From assembly GCA_014529385.2 (NCBI GenBank), contig CM043955.1, positions 143,291,640 to 143,355,639 of the forward strand: a stretch of DNA of 64,000 bases, in the 5' to 3' direction. This document shows, one piece after another, positions 49,009 to 62,313 of this stretch. This DNA comes from Adiantum capillus-veneris. Taxonomy: Eukaryota; Streptophyta; Polypodiopsida; Polypodiales; Pteridaceae. The position numbers and the translations under genes were made by a program. Below the pieces are notes generated by a model. It was not told where the DNA came from. It made no database searches and saw nothing but the letters and a program-made list of their open reading frames with translations. Every line of letters begins with the position of its first letter. The stretch's first letter is position 1.

Positions 49009-50343
49009 TTAAACTAGCTTCCATGTCTGGTTTTTAGGCAGAGTTGTCATCTCTGACTGCATGGCCAATTGCCAATTCTCAGAGTCCTTCATTTGCACTG
49101 CTTCCTTGTAACATGAAGGCTCATTGCAATCAGTCAACATGACATAGTTCATAGATGGAACAAATCGATCAAGAGGTCGCGTGATACGTCCAGATTTACG
49201 CAAAATAGGTGGCTCAAGCTCAGCCACAACCTCTGGTTCCACTCTATCCTGTCCTTGCTCCTCTTGAGCCCTGACATTTTGTCTTGCACGTGCAGATCCA
49301 TCTTCTTGGAAGACAACTCTTCTAATCTCCTCAACCCTCTTTGGTTTAGAATGATATTTGGCTTCATTAAAGTGAACATCATTGCTGGAGATAACCTTTC
49401 TGGATTCGGGATCCCAAAGTCTATACCCCATCTCACCAGAATTACCATAGCCTAGAAAGATGCACTTTCTACTCTTTGGCTCAAGTTTGTTCCTAAATTC
49501 CTTTGGAACGTGAGTATATGCCTCACAGCCAAAGACTCTGAGATGCTTGTATGAGGGCACCTTGCCTGACCATACCATCTCTACCACTGAATCCTTCTGC
49601 AAAACCTTTCTAGGAGATCTATTTATAAGATGAACAACTGTTGATACAGTTTCAGCCCAAAACCCATTTGGCAGCTGTGCATTAGACAACATACTTCTGA
49701 CCTTCTCTTGTATGGTCCTATTCATCCTCTCAGCAACACCATTTTGAGGAGGATTGTAAGGATCAGTAAGTTCACGTTTTATACCTTTTGACTCACAAAA
49801 GTCCTGAAAAGCCTTTGAAACATACTCTCCACCATTGTCAGTGCGTAAGCATTTAAGCTTCTTGCCCCTCTGATTCTCCACAAGTGTCACAAATGTTTTG
49901 AAAACACTAAACGCTTCATCCTTGTTCTTGAGAAAGTAAACCCATACTTTCCTCGAGTAATCATCAATAAATGTCATAAAGTAAGAAGCTCCCCCTATAG
50001 AAAGGTTAGACATAGGTCCACACAAATCACTATGAACAAGTGCCAACTTTGTATCTCTTCTACTGCTTCTATGCTTATGTGGCTGCTGTGTTTGCTTACC
50101 ATACAGACAATGTTCACAGAATTCAAAATCATTAAATGAAAATCTAGGAAAATAACCAGAACGAGACAAGATTTCCATTCCCTTCTTGGACATATGTCCT
50201 AACCGGCTATGCCACAAAGAAACGTTCGGTTGCTCGGTTACATTGATTACATTTTTAGAGACATTTGATACATAAATCATGTAAACTCCTCCAGAATTTA
50301 CTCCACGTGCTACTATCATAGAACCCTTGCATATCTTCCACAT
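49009..50343 (-). pseudogene. pol: copia 2 integrase and linker
   Basis: 444 codons. Pre-integrase LWHSRLGHMSKKGME with CEHCLYGKQ; integrase catalytic D106 (HSDLCGPM), D169 (RTDNGGEYV) and E205 (NGVAERMNR), spaced D-x35-E; FLGYGNSGEMGYRLWDPESR follows; an RT-leading segment (NWQLAMQSEMTTLPKNQTWK) precedes the stop at 49009-49011. Confidence 0.95.
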
Positions 50344-50346
50344 GTT

Positions 50347-51492
50347 CTATCCAAAAGTGGTGACGTAGCCAGCATCATCAAGTAAACTTGTGCTGATCAA
50401 GCTCTTTGAAATTGCGGGAACATGTCTCACATTCTTCATCGTGAAAGAAGAGCCATTCTGAAACTTCAATTGAACATCTCCAACACCTAAGATCTCACAT
50501 GTTTGCCCATTGCCTAGCCGAACATGATCTTTAGTGGTCACATAAGAGGTATACCACTCCTTGTTTGGAGACACATGAAGTGATGCCCCTAAGTCTATAA
50601 TCCAGTCACTCAGTGCATGTCCATCAGATGTAAGAAGAGCTGAGTCCATTGTATTCTTCAAGAAGTAGATGTCTCCTGACACTAGACCGTCATCCTCTGC
50701 AACAGTTTTTGTCACATTTATTTCTTGAATCTTCAATGAGGACTTGTTCTTCTCACCATGGTCTTCAGCTTTCTCTTTGCCTTTTTCTGCTTTCCATTCT
50801 CTGCAGTCTCTTTTCATGTGACCCTTCTTGCCACAATGGTAGCATTCTATGTCACTCTTGCCTTTAGCACCGCGGGACTTGCTACGAGACTGATTCCTCT
50901 TTCCACCTTTGTACTTTTCTTTGGTTCTTCCCCTGACAACTAAGGGTGTTCCTTTGCCTTTGTCCATTGTCTTTCTGTTGGTTTCTTCAGTAAGCAGACT
51001 GCCTTCTACACGTGCTATGGTCAAACCATCTGGAGGTGCAGAATTACTCAAAGCTGTGCGAAAAGTGTCCCAAATTTCCGGCAATGTGATCAACAAGAAC
51101 ATAGCTCTAGCAGGTTCATCAAACTTGACACCTTGAGCTAACAACTGACTGTAGATTGTGTTGAATTCATTCAGATGATTGGACATAGGTGTCCCTTCTT
51201 TCATCTTCAAGTCAACAAGCTTCTTAAGCCAGTATACCTGTGAAGCTGAACTCTGCTTCTCATAAAGATCACTCAGCTTTGTCCATGCTTCATAAGTAGA
51301 CATCTCGTCTGCTACATTGAAGTACACGCTTTCTGCCAAAGTCAGCATAATGGTAGAAAGTGCCAATTCATCCATTTTGCTCCATTCATCTTCGTCCATA
51401 TCTTTTGGTGTACTAAAAAACAAACCAAAAACAGCGCAAAAAACCACTGTCTCTCTAACACTGTAAGCTGTGTGGGTAAACCTGTCCTGCAC
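50347..51492 (-). pseudogene. gag: copia 2 gag and protease
   Basis: 381 codons. Gag reading from EWSKMDELALSTIMLTLAES through TYEAWTKLSDLYEKQSSASQ, SNHLNEFNTIYSQLLAQGVK and LLITLPEIWDTFRTAL to the CCHC knuckle CYHCGKKGHMKRDC. The protease site reads WIIDLGASLHVSP, with Leu where the DSGA/DTGA Ser or Thr should be. The first 25 or so codons look unlike gag, and the usual N-terminal W-x-x-x-M segment is absent, so the 5' end of gag seems deleted or replaced. A TAG at 50347-50349 separates it from the integrase part in the same frame. Confidence 0.92.
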
Positions 51493-52274
51493 CTGTACTG
51501 TCTCTCACTGTCCTGTCACTGTCCTGCAAGCATAGACTGTGACAATGCCTCAACGGCAGTAAAGCAAAGATGCAATCCCAACTGTCTAACTCACAATCAA
51601 TACATCCTAGCTGCCTATCTAAGGGTGCTCGAGGGATCGCTCCAAGACCTGTATCACCGAAAGGATCTCAACATTCGAGAATCCCCCAGCTCAATAAAAC
51701 CTCACTCAACCCTCAACAAAGGCTGCAGTAAATCTGACAATACATAGTCTTCCCACAAAGTCATACATCCATAAATTTTCCACTGTATGCTGTAACCGCT
51801 GCGGCGGTTGTTTGCTGCGTGACTCACAACCAGCAAACCCTCAACATACATACATCATCTTTGACAATACATCCCATATGGAATTACCTGCAATGTGAGG
51901 ATGAAATCTAGAATATCAAGCAGCAAACACAAGCTACCTGATGAACTAGTGGATGTCGCCTACAGTCTGTGTGTAGATGCGTCCGTGTCGTATGTGACAC
52001 GCCTCCAAGAACTGTGAGCCATTCTTCGATGTGTAGACAACCACAAATCAGCACTCTGGGAGTGTCGATATCCTCAGCAACTGCAATCGTAGGCCGAAAC
52101 CCCAAATTTGTAGAGTCGGATCTGCACCCGCGGAGACCACGTAGTCGAAAATGGCTTGCACAGAACTTTGTCGAAGCCAAACGGTGGCGGAGATGACCTC
52201 CGCCTGTCAAATCTCACTCCAATCTGAGCAGGTGACTCTAGCTTCCTGCAATGCTGGCCCGAGCCTCGATCTGA
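51493..52274 (-). other. copia 2 leader, non-coding
   Basis: About 0.8 kb between PBS and the recognisable gag. A minus-strand frame at 51908-52210 has no known motif. Unusually long for a copia leader, consistent with a rearranged gag 5' end. Confidence 0.5.
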
Positions 52275-52286
52275 GCTCTGATACTA
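52275..52286 (-). other. copia 2 primer-binding site
   Basis: The minus strand reads TAGTATCAGAGC two bases inside the 5' LTR, one base different from the initiator-tRNA-Met site TGGTATCAGAGC. Confidence 0.85.
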
Positions 52287-52288
52287 GC

Positions 52289-52480
52289 TGAAGGAGTACG
52301 AGCGGAAGTGCAACGCGAGAGAGAGTGCGATAAGAAGAGCACGACGATATGGTGAACTCGCTCTGTTGTAATGTGTAGAGCATAGTGAGTTATTATTAGG
52401 TTTTTACAAAAGAATATGTGTACATACTTGGCGGCCCGTCCACTTACCTGGGTGACCACATTGGGCTTTATACCCCAACA
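52289..52480 (-). repeat. copia 2 5' LTR
   Basis: 192 bp matching 47290-47481 with 12 mismatches, followed by AGGTG at 52481. Confidence 0.95.
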
Positions 52481-53530
52481 AGGTGTTGGTCCAATTTTCA
52501 AACTTTCTAAATGTTTTGGCACACATAAAAATACCTCTTCTCCTTCCATGAAAATTACATGTTGACGTGTCTCATTAGCATACTTTATACAACTATCCTA
52601 TGCTTGTTGAACATTTTAAACATGCAAGTTTTTGCATATCCATATGATCTTGGATAAAGTCCTTGACCTGCTAAAGTTTTTCAGTCGCGCCAACCCCACT
52701 GTAACTAGTGATCTAGGCTGAAAACCATACATAAGCATGAAAGGACTAAAGCTAGTTGTAACATACCTTGCACTATTGTAAAAAAACTCTAAAATAGGGA
52801 GATAACCTTCCCAATCATATTGATTTTTGCTAATGTATACTCTTAGCATATCCTATAGCACCTAATTAACACATTCAGTATGGCCATCTATCTTTGGATG
52901 ATTTGCAGTATTGAGGTAAAGTTGTGTTCCCAAGCATTTAAACACAACCCTCTAGAAATAATTGTCAAATTTGGGGCCACGATCACTCACAATATTGTTG
53001 GGCAATGCATCCATATAACCTTTACAGATTGTCAACAAATAATTTTCCTAGCTCTAGAGTTTTAATAGTGGACTTGGTTTGAATAAATTTACAATGTTTA
53101 GTCAATCAATTGACCACCATCCATATCGAGTCATGACCTCATACAACGGTTGGTAAACCTAAAATAAAGTAAATACGAATACTTTTCCATTTACCATTGG
53201 GAATCTCCAAAGGATGCAAGAGACCTTTTAGGCTCTCTACTCTATTAACTTGACATGTTTTGCGATGCAAGACATAGTGTTGAATGTACCCATGTCAACC
53301 TGGCCAATAAAACTATTATCGTACAAGGGCATAAGTTTTATTTATGCCTTGGTGCCTTGTACTAGGACTATCAAGATATTCATAACGAATTTGGTGTCTA
53401 ATGTCTCTGCCCGTTGGTACATAAAATCTCCCCATTGTGGAGTAGTTACCCATCATCTATGTATCTTACCATAGCTTGAGCGAGATTCTTCAAGCGACCC
53501 AAAACCCAAGCAAATGTCTAAATGGTCGGG
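52481..53530 (-). pseudogene. pol: chromovirus copy 2: upstream integrase part
   Basis: Nucleotide similarity to copy 1 is clear across much of it, for example the TGTACTAGGACT and CCATTGTGGAG blocks near 53350-53450 (copy 1 at 46440-46560). The minus-strand frame 52616-52849 contains YLPILEFFYNSARYVTTSFS, the conserved integrase segment W-x-x-x-L-x-x-x-E-x-x-Y-N. Many stops. It continues at 47284 beyond copia 2. Confidence 0.75.
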
Positions 53531-54004
53531 ATCCATTTTTGCTATGTGTTTCACTCTATGTTGTGATTAGTGACATGTTTTTTTGAGTTCTTATTAGTAG
53601 GCCCATACAATGTATCAATGAGCTCAAAATTGGTGCTTCAATATATTAAAAGACACCATGGGCAAATCAACAAGGCTCATGCACTTAGAAAAATTCCAAA
53701 CAAAATAGAAAAAGAAACATTTCATTGTTTATCTAAATGAGGGATTCCTACAATTTGTATTACGTGGAGTATTAAGAAAAAATAAACATTTGCATTCCAA
53801 GAAAAAGTGAGTCACACTTGTCTTCATTTCAAATGCCAAAACCGTGTTATGTGTGTCAGTTGCCATGGGTAAGATGCTTCAAACAACAGGATTTTAAGGC
53901 CTTTTCAAAATCACTACCAAGGACTAAGTACATATTCGATGGGGAGAGCTTAGAAAGTAAGAGTACAAAAAATGGCATAGGGAGGGGTCCTCTAGAAAAG
54001 TGAA
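53531..54004. other. spacer, no gene recognised
   Basis: AT-rich sequence with no coding or terminal-repeat signal. Confidence 0.45.
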
Positions 54005-55735
54005 AAAAATAAGCTCCTTTGAAGCTACTTGTAGTACCATGTGTTGGTATGTGGTGCTACAATAAGCAACTCCATAGGGGATTAATTTTATAAGGGGAAA
54101 CTTTGCATGTTGTGCAACAAGAAGCAACACTAAAAGGGAGAAAAAGCTCCCCCAAAGCTATGTGTACCACCATGTGCCAGCACGTGGTGCTACAAAAAGC
54201 AACCATGTAGTGGCTTACACAACATTACATGGGAGAAAAAGCTCTCCCAAAGCTACATGTACCACTACATGCTCGCATATGGTGCTATAATGGTGACGTA
54301 ATGGAAACAACTTAGGAAGTAAGAGTATTCACAATGAAATAAGCATTGTCAAGGGGTGAGGGATCCTCTAGAGAACTAGGAAAACAAATTATCTTTTGAA
54401 GCTACATATAGAACCTCGTGTTGGCATGTGGTGCTATAGGCAGCTTTGAATGAGCATTTTTTTCATAATTCTTGTCTTGTCTACAATGGCTCAAGTATTT
54501 AAGAAACAATATCAAGCCCTTGCAAAGGTAGAGTTAAGCCCTTGCCACCAGGTGTTAGCATGTGGTGATACATGGAACTAGATTAGAGTTTTATTTTTGT
54601 CCAATTTTTCTCTGGTCCACAATGGCTAAATGTCTCGAAAGAGAAAATTATGCCCTTTGTGGAGCTACCTATAGCACCATGCGTCGGCACAATAGTGGCT
54701 TAATCAGCCCCTCTGAAGATTCCTATAGCACCATGTGTCAGCACGTGGTGCTATAGAAAGCTTCAAGTGGCTTAATTAGCCCCTCTAAAGATTCCTATTG
54801 CACCATGTGACGACATGTGGTGCTACAGGTAGCTCTACAAAGCACTTAAATTAGCCCCTTTGAAGCTTCTTATAGCACTACGTACTGACACATGGTGTTG
54901 CATGCAACTCCACAAATCACTTAAATTAACCCCTTTGAAGTTTTCTATAGCACTACGGTCGACACATGGTCCTATAGGCATCTCCACAAAGCTATGAAGC
55001 TTCCTATAGCAACCCATGCCAACATGTGCCGTTACAAGGAGCTTCATAAAGGGCTTAAAGCCTTTGTGAAGATTCCTATAGCACCACGTGCCAACACATG
55101 TTCCTTTAGGAAGCTCCACAAAGAGCTTAAATTATCCCCTTTGTAGCTTCCTATAGCACTACGTTTCAACACATGGTGCTACAGGAAGCTCCTTAAAGCG
55201 CTTAAATTAGCCCTTATGAAGCTTTTTATAGCACCACCTAGCGACATGTGGTGCTACAGGCAACTCCACAAAGGGATTAAAACTCCTGTGAAGATGCTTA
55301 TAGCACCACGTGCCGACATGTGGTGGTACATGTAGCTCCACAAATCATTTAAATTAGCTTCTTTGAAGCTTCATATAGCACCATGTACCGACATGTAGTG
55401 CTGCAGACAGCTCCACAAAGCACATAAATCAGCCTCTTTGAAGATTCCTATAGCACCACGTACCAACATGTGGTGTTACAAGTAGCTCCACAAAGCGCGT
55501 AAATTAGCCTCTTTAAAGCTTCCTATATCACCACATGCCAACACATGGTACTATAGGTAGCTCCATAAAGTGCTTAAATTATGCCTTTTGAAGCTTTTTA
55601 TAGCACCACATGCTAACATGTGGCACTACAAGCAACTCGACAAACTGATTACAACCCCTATGAAGCTTCTTATAATACCATGTGCCGACATGTGGTGCTA
55701 TAGGTAACTTCGCAAATCACTTAAATGAGGAATCC
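54005..55735. repeat. hairpin minisatellite, about 20 units of about 75 bp
   Basis: A tandem array whose unit contains TAGCACCACGTG...CATGTGGTGCTA, an inverted repeat. Fourteen closely spaced units begin near 54724, 54795, 54871, 54945, 55004, 55077, 55152, 55227, 55299, 55374, 55449, 55525, 55599 and 55671 (spacing mostly 71-76 bp). About six more degenerate, widely spaced units lie at 54031-54700. The outer flanks GAAGCTTCC and GGTAGCTCC extend the pairing. The spacer (CACAAAGCGCTTAAATTAGC and similar) is conserved too. The array has no open frame and belongs to no class I recognise. Confidence 0.92.
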
Positions 55736-57474
<1,739 letters not shown>

Positions 57475-57677
57475 GTTTGTCTTCCACAGTTGTGGGATCA
57501 CAGTCAAGGAATATTTTCCCAAAAACCAGTCTTTCTAGTCGCGTGTCAAAAAGTGATATTTTAGCAATTACTACCTCCACCTTCTTCTTGAGTTGCACAA
57601 AATTGGGCTTGACTCTGCCATTGGGCAACGAGCTCTACATGGAAGGGGTGTGCATGCTCTCAACCAATCTAGCCAAT

Positions 57678-57679
<2 letters not shown>

Positions 57680-57766
<87 letters not shown>
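57680..57766. repeat. (TC)n microsatellite
   Basis: About 87 bp of TC with one CC interruption. Another TC tract lies at 57953-57987. Confidence 0.95.
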
Positions 57767-57768
<2 letters not shown>

Positions 57769-57951
57769 ACTCAGCGCCGCCTCTGTAAGTCACTCACATG
57801 TAGGTTTGACATGTTTTTGGAAAAAAGTTTTTTTCAAGCACTGGTCACTCTCTCTCAGCGGCCAAGTTTAATGAACTTTCAGTGTCGTGTCTCTTGCTCA
57901 CTTGCATGGATTGTCTTTGTCACACACTCTCATAGTCTCAAAAGCAAGTCA

Positions 57952-57991
<40 letters not shown>

Positions 57992-58603
57992 GAAAAAACT
58001 TTAGAAAGACCTTTCCAAAACATCAGATACAAGCCTATCCAAAAGATTGAAAAGTCCCTCAACGTCCATCCAATTGATGGATTCAACCACAGTGGCAATG
58101 CTTGTAGCATGCGTCTTAGAAGAGTTCTATGATAGAAATCAAGATTCATGAGCCTACTTCCTCTCCTGGCTTATGCACTAAATAGCCACCATTTCACTTC
58201 CTAACAGTAGGAACATTGGTACGCTGATATTGGTTCTGCATATCCTTGTTGTGTATAAACCTCAGTGGTGGCTCTCAAACTATTCTTGCTATGCCATATC
58301 TCACATGGACAACATGAGAGTGAATGGCACATGAAACGCAATACTGCATTTTGGCATAAAGCTTGGGAAGTGCAGACCCATCATAAATGCAAGCATCTTG
58401 CACATCTTGCACAATAGCTTGTTAAAAAATGGTCCTTATAAGAAACCGCTTGAAAGCCTTGTCATTGGGCACACATCACCCACAGCTTTACCACCTGATG
58501 GGGTTGGTGTGGTCTCTTCCATGCTTGTTACATCCACCATTATGGTGCTTGACCGTCATGACTACTTATGCCGCAACTACTTCTGCTTCCTCTTCGGTGT
58601 GTA

Positions 58604-58609
<6 letters not shown>

Positions 58610-58661
<52 letters not shown>

Positions 58662-58761
58662 AAAAGTCAACTCTCTCAAAAAGCGCGCACCAGCGTGCAA
58701 GGGTTTCTCTCTCTCCCTTTAAAAACTCAACTCTCTCAAAAAGAGCACACCAGCGTGCAAG

Positions 58762-58801
<40 letters not shown>

Positions 58802-58802
58802 C
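58610..58802. repeat. (CT)n tracts with a 60-bp tandem duplication
   Basis: CT tracts at 58610-58660 and 58766-58800 flank two copies of a 60-bp unit (58661-58720 and 58721-58780) containing CCAGCGTGCAAGGGTTTCTC. The copies differ at a few positions. Confidence 0.9.
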
Positions 58803-59446
<644 letters not shown>

Positions 59447-59472
59447 CTTGCATCTCTACCCTGCTAGCCGCC

Positions 59473-60312
59473 ATGGCCACGGTTAAGGGTAAATACACAG
59501 CTGAGCTTATTGCCATTGCCAAGTACATTGCGACCCCTGGCAAGGGTATCCTGGTAGCCGATGAGAGCACATGGTCTATTGGGAAGCGTCTAGAAAGTAT
59601 ACATGTGGAGAATGTAGAGTCAAACAGGAAAGCTATCCGGGAGCTTCTTTTTAATGCCCCAAATGCCCTCCAGTAACTTTATGGAAACCCTCTATCAGAA
59701 AATAGTGAGTGGAAAGCTGTTTGTGGAGGTACTTAAAGAGGGTGGAGTAGTCCCCGACATCAAGGTAGATAAGGGAATTGTCGACCTTGCAGACACTGAC
59801 GACGATGAGACAACCACTTAGGGATTGGACGACCTTGCCCAACGCTGTTAGCAGTATTATAATGCTGGAGCCCGATTTGCGAAGTGGAGAGTTGTGCTCA
59901 AGATTGGTCCAACTGAGGCATCTCCTCTTGACATGCTTGAGAATGCAAATCGGTTGGCTCACTATGCCATCAAAATATGCCAAGAGAATGGTCTAGTCCC
60001 CATTGTTGAGCCTCAGATTCTTGTGCATGGGCCCCATGATATTAAGAAATGTGTTTTTGTGACGGAGATTGTGCGTGCTTTTGTCTACAAGGCTTTGAGC
60101 AATCATCATGTACTCTTGGAGGGAACCTTGTTGAAGCCAAACATGGTTACTCCTGGCTCTGATTAATCACCAAAGAAGACCCCTCAGGAGATAGCCAAAT
60201 ACACAGTACAAGCACTTCAAAGGACGGTTCCTCCTGTTGTTCCTAGTATCATGTTCTTGTCGCAGGCAGTCAAAGTGAGGAAGAAGCAACTTTGAATTTG
60301 AATGCCATGAAT
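59473..60312 (+). pseudogene. FBA: class I fructose-bisphosphate aldolase, processed pseudogene
   Basis: Aldolase interconverts fructose-1,6-bisphosphate with dihydroxyacetone phosphate and glyceraldehyde-3-phosphate; the start resembles the cytosolic plant form, with no transit peptide. The reading begins at the ATG at 59473 in a good context (GCCGCCATGGCC): [35 protein letters not shown]. After a TAA and a short deletion it continues with [54 protein letters not shown] and [20 protein letters not shown], where the Schiff-base lysine is kept. It then reads ALQRTVPPVVPSIMFLS, followed by a shifted SEEEATLNLNAMN. No introns appear, and there are at least four stops and two frameshifts. It is intronless and broken, so most likely a retrocopy. 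The last part of the protein is missing. Confidence 0.93.
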
Positions 60313-60676
60313 TATCTCTCTTACTAATCTTGAAGAGGGCGAGCTCTGACAGTCAGATTCCTACCCATTTAATGCATAATTAATACCACAATGATGAAGC
60401 CCACTGACAAAAACAACAAAGATGCCATCATTTGCGTTTATGACATTATTATACAGTAGATGCTCCTCATGATTGCTGGCTACTCGCATAATTTCATTCT
60501 CAGGATTCCTCCTATTAATCTGGCCATGTAAGCTGCTGCAGCACTCTATTGCCTTTTTCTTCTTCTCTGCTTGCCCCTCAGTCCTAGCATTGGCGATAGG
60601 GTTTTTCTCCATGCTAGCGTGCCCAATGAGCTCTTAGCTAGTTTTTGACCTGCAAATTCCTCTTCCTTCTCCTTAT
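60313..60676. other. spacer between the two pseudogenes
   Basis: No clear coding signal on either strand. The minus-strand frame 60361-60612 is Lys-rich but unrecognised. It may contain the decayed aldolase 3' end. Confidence 0.4.
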
Positions 60677-60679
60677 TTA

Positions 60680-60890
60680 AGAACATCAAGCACAATGGAA
60701 ACATGTCTCTCAATGATGTGATTGAGATTGCCCATGTGATGTGTCCCCGTTCGATGGCAAAGGAGCTTGCTCGCACAGTAAAGGAAATTCTCGGTACTAC
60801 ATTTCTATGGGTTTCTCTCTGGATGGCAATGATCCCAAGGATTTGAAAACAAAGATTGACAATGGGGATGTTGAGATTCCAAACAATTAG
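60680..60890 (+). pseudogene. RPL12: 60S ribosomal protein L12 (uL11) C-terminal pseudogene
   Basis: RPL12 is part of the ribosomal stalk base. The reading [20 protein letters not shown], then [17 protein letters not shown], shifts by one frame to [20 protein letters not shown] and GDVEIPNN, ending in TAG at 60888-60890. This corresponds to the C-terminal domain of plant RPL12. The N-terminal half is absent, there is no intron, and one frameshift lies near 60805. Probably a 5'-truncated retrocopy in the same orientation as the aldolase pseudogene. Confidence 0.9.
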
Positions 60891-61037
60891 CTTAATTAAT
60901 CTTAGGTAGGTGCCTCTCTTGAATGTGGCGTTGCTAAAGTAAGTTTTACTTTGAGGTACTGCTGCTGGGTTTTGTCCGCAAATCATTTTTGGACAAATGT
61001 CAGCTTGTTATACTTCTAAGGAGTGTATGCTTAGCGT

Positions 61038-61149
<112 letters not shown>

Positions 61150-61349
61150 ACTGGCTCACATGCTTCAAATAGTGTTCGGGAAAAATCAATTTCACAAACA
61201 TCCATATAGGAAATTTCTCAAAATAACGGCATTTTTTACAATTGAACTTTATTTTCTTGAATTTTCAAACTGGATTTTATCCTTCTTTCCCTCCCTTCGA
61301 TTGGTTGTTTTGAGTTTTAAACTGGCTCTTAGCACTATATTTTAGCGGA

Positions 61350-62303
61350 TGTTGGAGGCTTGCCATAGCATAGGCAATCTCCCACAAAATCTATCAATCC
61401 GGAGAGAAAGAGCATGACCCGGCAAGGGCTTGGAGGCATCACACAAAGAATGTGCGAGAGCGTCATCGGATGCAAAGATTGAGAGGATTCGAGAGCGTGC
61501 ATCCTCCAATGCAAATGGAAATCATCCCAAATCAACTAATGCTAATCGCACATCAAGCATCAATTTCAAGCAATCATCTACACACATCAAGCAACGAAGT
61601 GAAACACAATAATCTTGGAATCTCTCAAGCACAACTCTAATTACATGCATTGACGATTAAGCACACAAGATCGCATTCAAGTCGGCCACCCCAACCATGC
61701 CCATCATGGTGTCCAAATCAAGTCACACATAATCAAATTAAGCTCAAGGCTTCTTAAACCTACACACACACACAAGCACACCATTAGAGGACAACTCTAA
61801 TCCCTCAATCACGAGTACACCCACTCCGCTTAATCGAGAGAGTTAAATAAGGACTCCACTAATCGGAGAAGCTTAGCATAAGTAAGAGTTAGATTAGAGA
61901 AGATCAACACTTCAAAACAATGAAGGAAAGTAGATAAACATGATTGACAACATAATGAAGACTAGATTAATTGAGAGAGGATTACACTAATTACATGTGA
62001 TTAGCACTAGCCTTCTAAGCATGGGCATTAAGCTCAAAGGCTAGGCCATCAAGACCTCCTCTAGGGAGAGAGTTCTCAAAAGGACCACTCAAGAATGACC
62101 TCTCATTAAGCATAGGGCTCTTTTATAGTTTTGGGCTTCAAACCCTTCAACTATGGGATAAAGTGAGCTCTCTAGCCTAGACTCATACAACTTTGGAACT
62201 CCTAAATGAGCCCAAGCCCTATACAATGAAAAGTAAATACTATGCACTATGGCACATCCACAGCTTGGTGCATAATTGGTATAGACGTTAGCCGCTTCTA
62301 GCA
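61350..62303 (-). repeat. LTR of another minus-strand element (element D, 3' LTR)
   Basis: Starts TGTTGGAGGCTTGCCATAG and ends CTTCTAGCA. The opening layout (TGTTGG...GCCATAG...ATC..TCCGG...GGCAAGGGC) parallels the element C LTR start. The purine-rich tract lies on its right, so the element is on the minus strand and its body extends past 64000. The flanking GCGGA at 61345-61349 is the predicted target duplication. No second LTR is in the window. Confidence 0.6.
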
Positions 62304-62313
62304 CTCCCCCCTT
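62304..62313 (-). other. element D polypurine tract
   Basis: The minus strand reads AAGGGGGGAG directly beside the LTR edge. The next block (GGCGCACGTCCTCATGTGC) resembles GAACGTCCCCGTGTGC beside the element C tract. Confidence 0.6.

Larger units (their letters stand above)
47290..52480 (-). mobile_element. Ty1/copia element (copia 2)
   Basis: A 5191-bp minus-strand element with 192-bp LTRs, AGGTG duplications, PBS, gag, protease, integrase, RT and RNase H in copia order. The LTRs differ at 12 of 192 positions, so it is older than copia 1. It interrupts chromovirus copy 2. Coding lesions: stops at 50347-50349 and 49009-49011, a frameshift near 48280, and gag without its usual N-terminus. Confidence 0.96.

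Noticed and set aside
54005-55735. CRISPR-like repeat array
   Set aside because: Spacing is regular, but the spacers are conserved rather than unique, the DNA is plant nuclear and no cas genes are present. It is a minisatellite.
59473-60312. Functional aldolase gene
   Set aside because: Several stops, a deletion and frameshifts, no introns, and a missing C-terminus rule it out.
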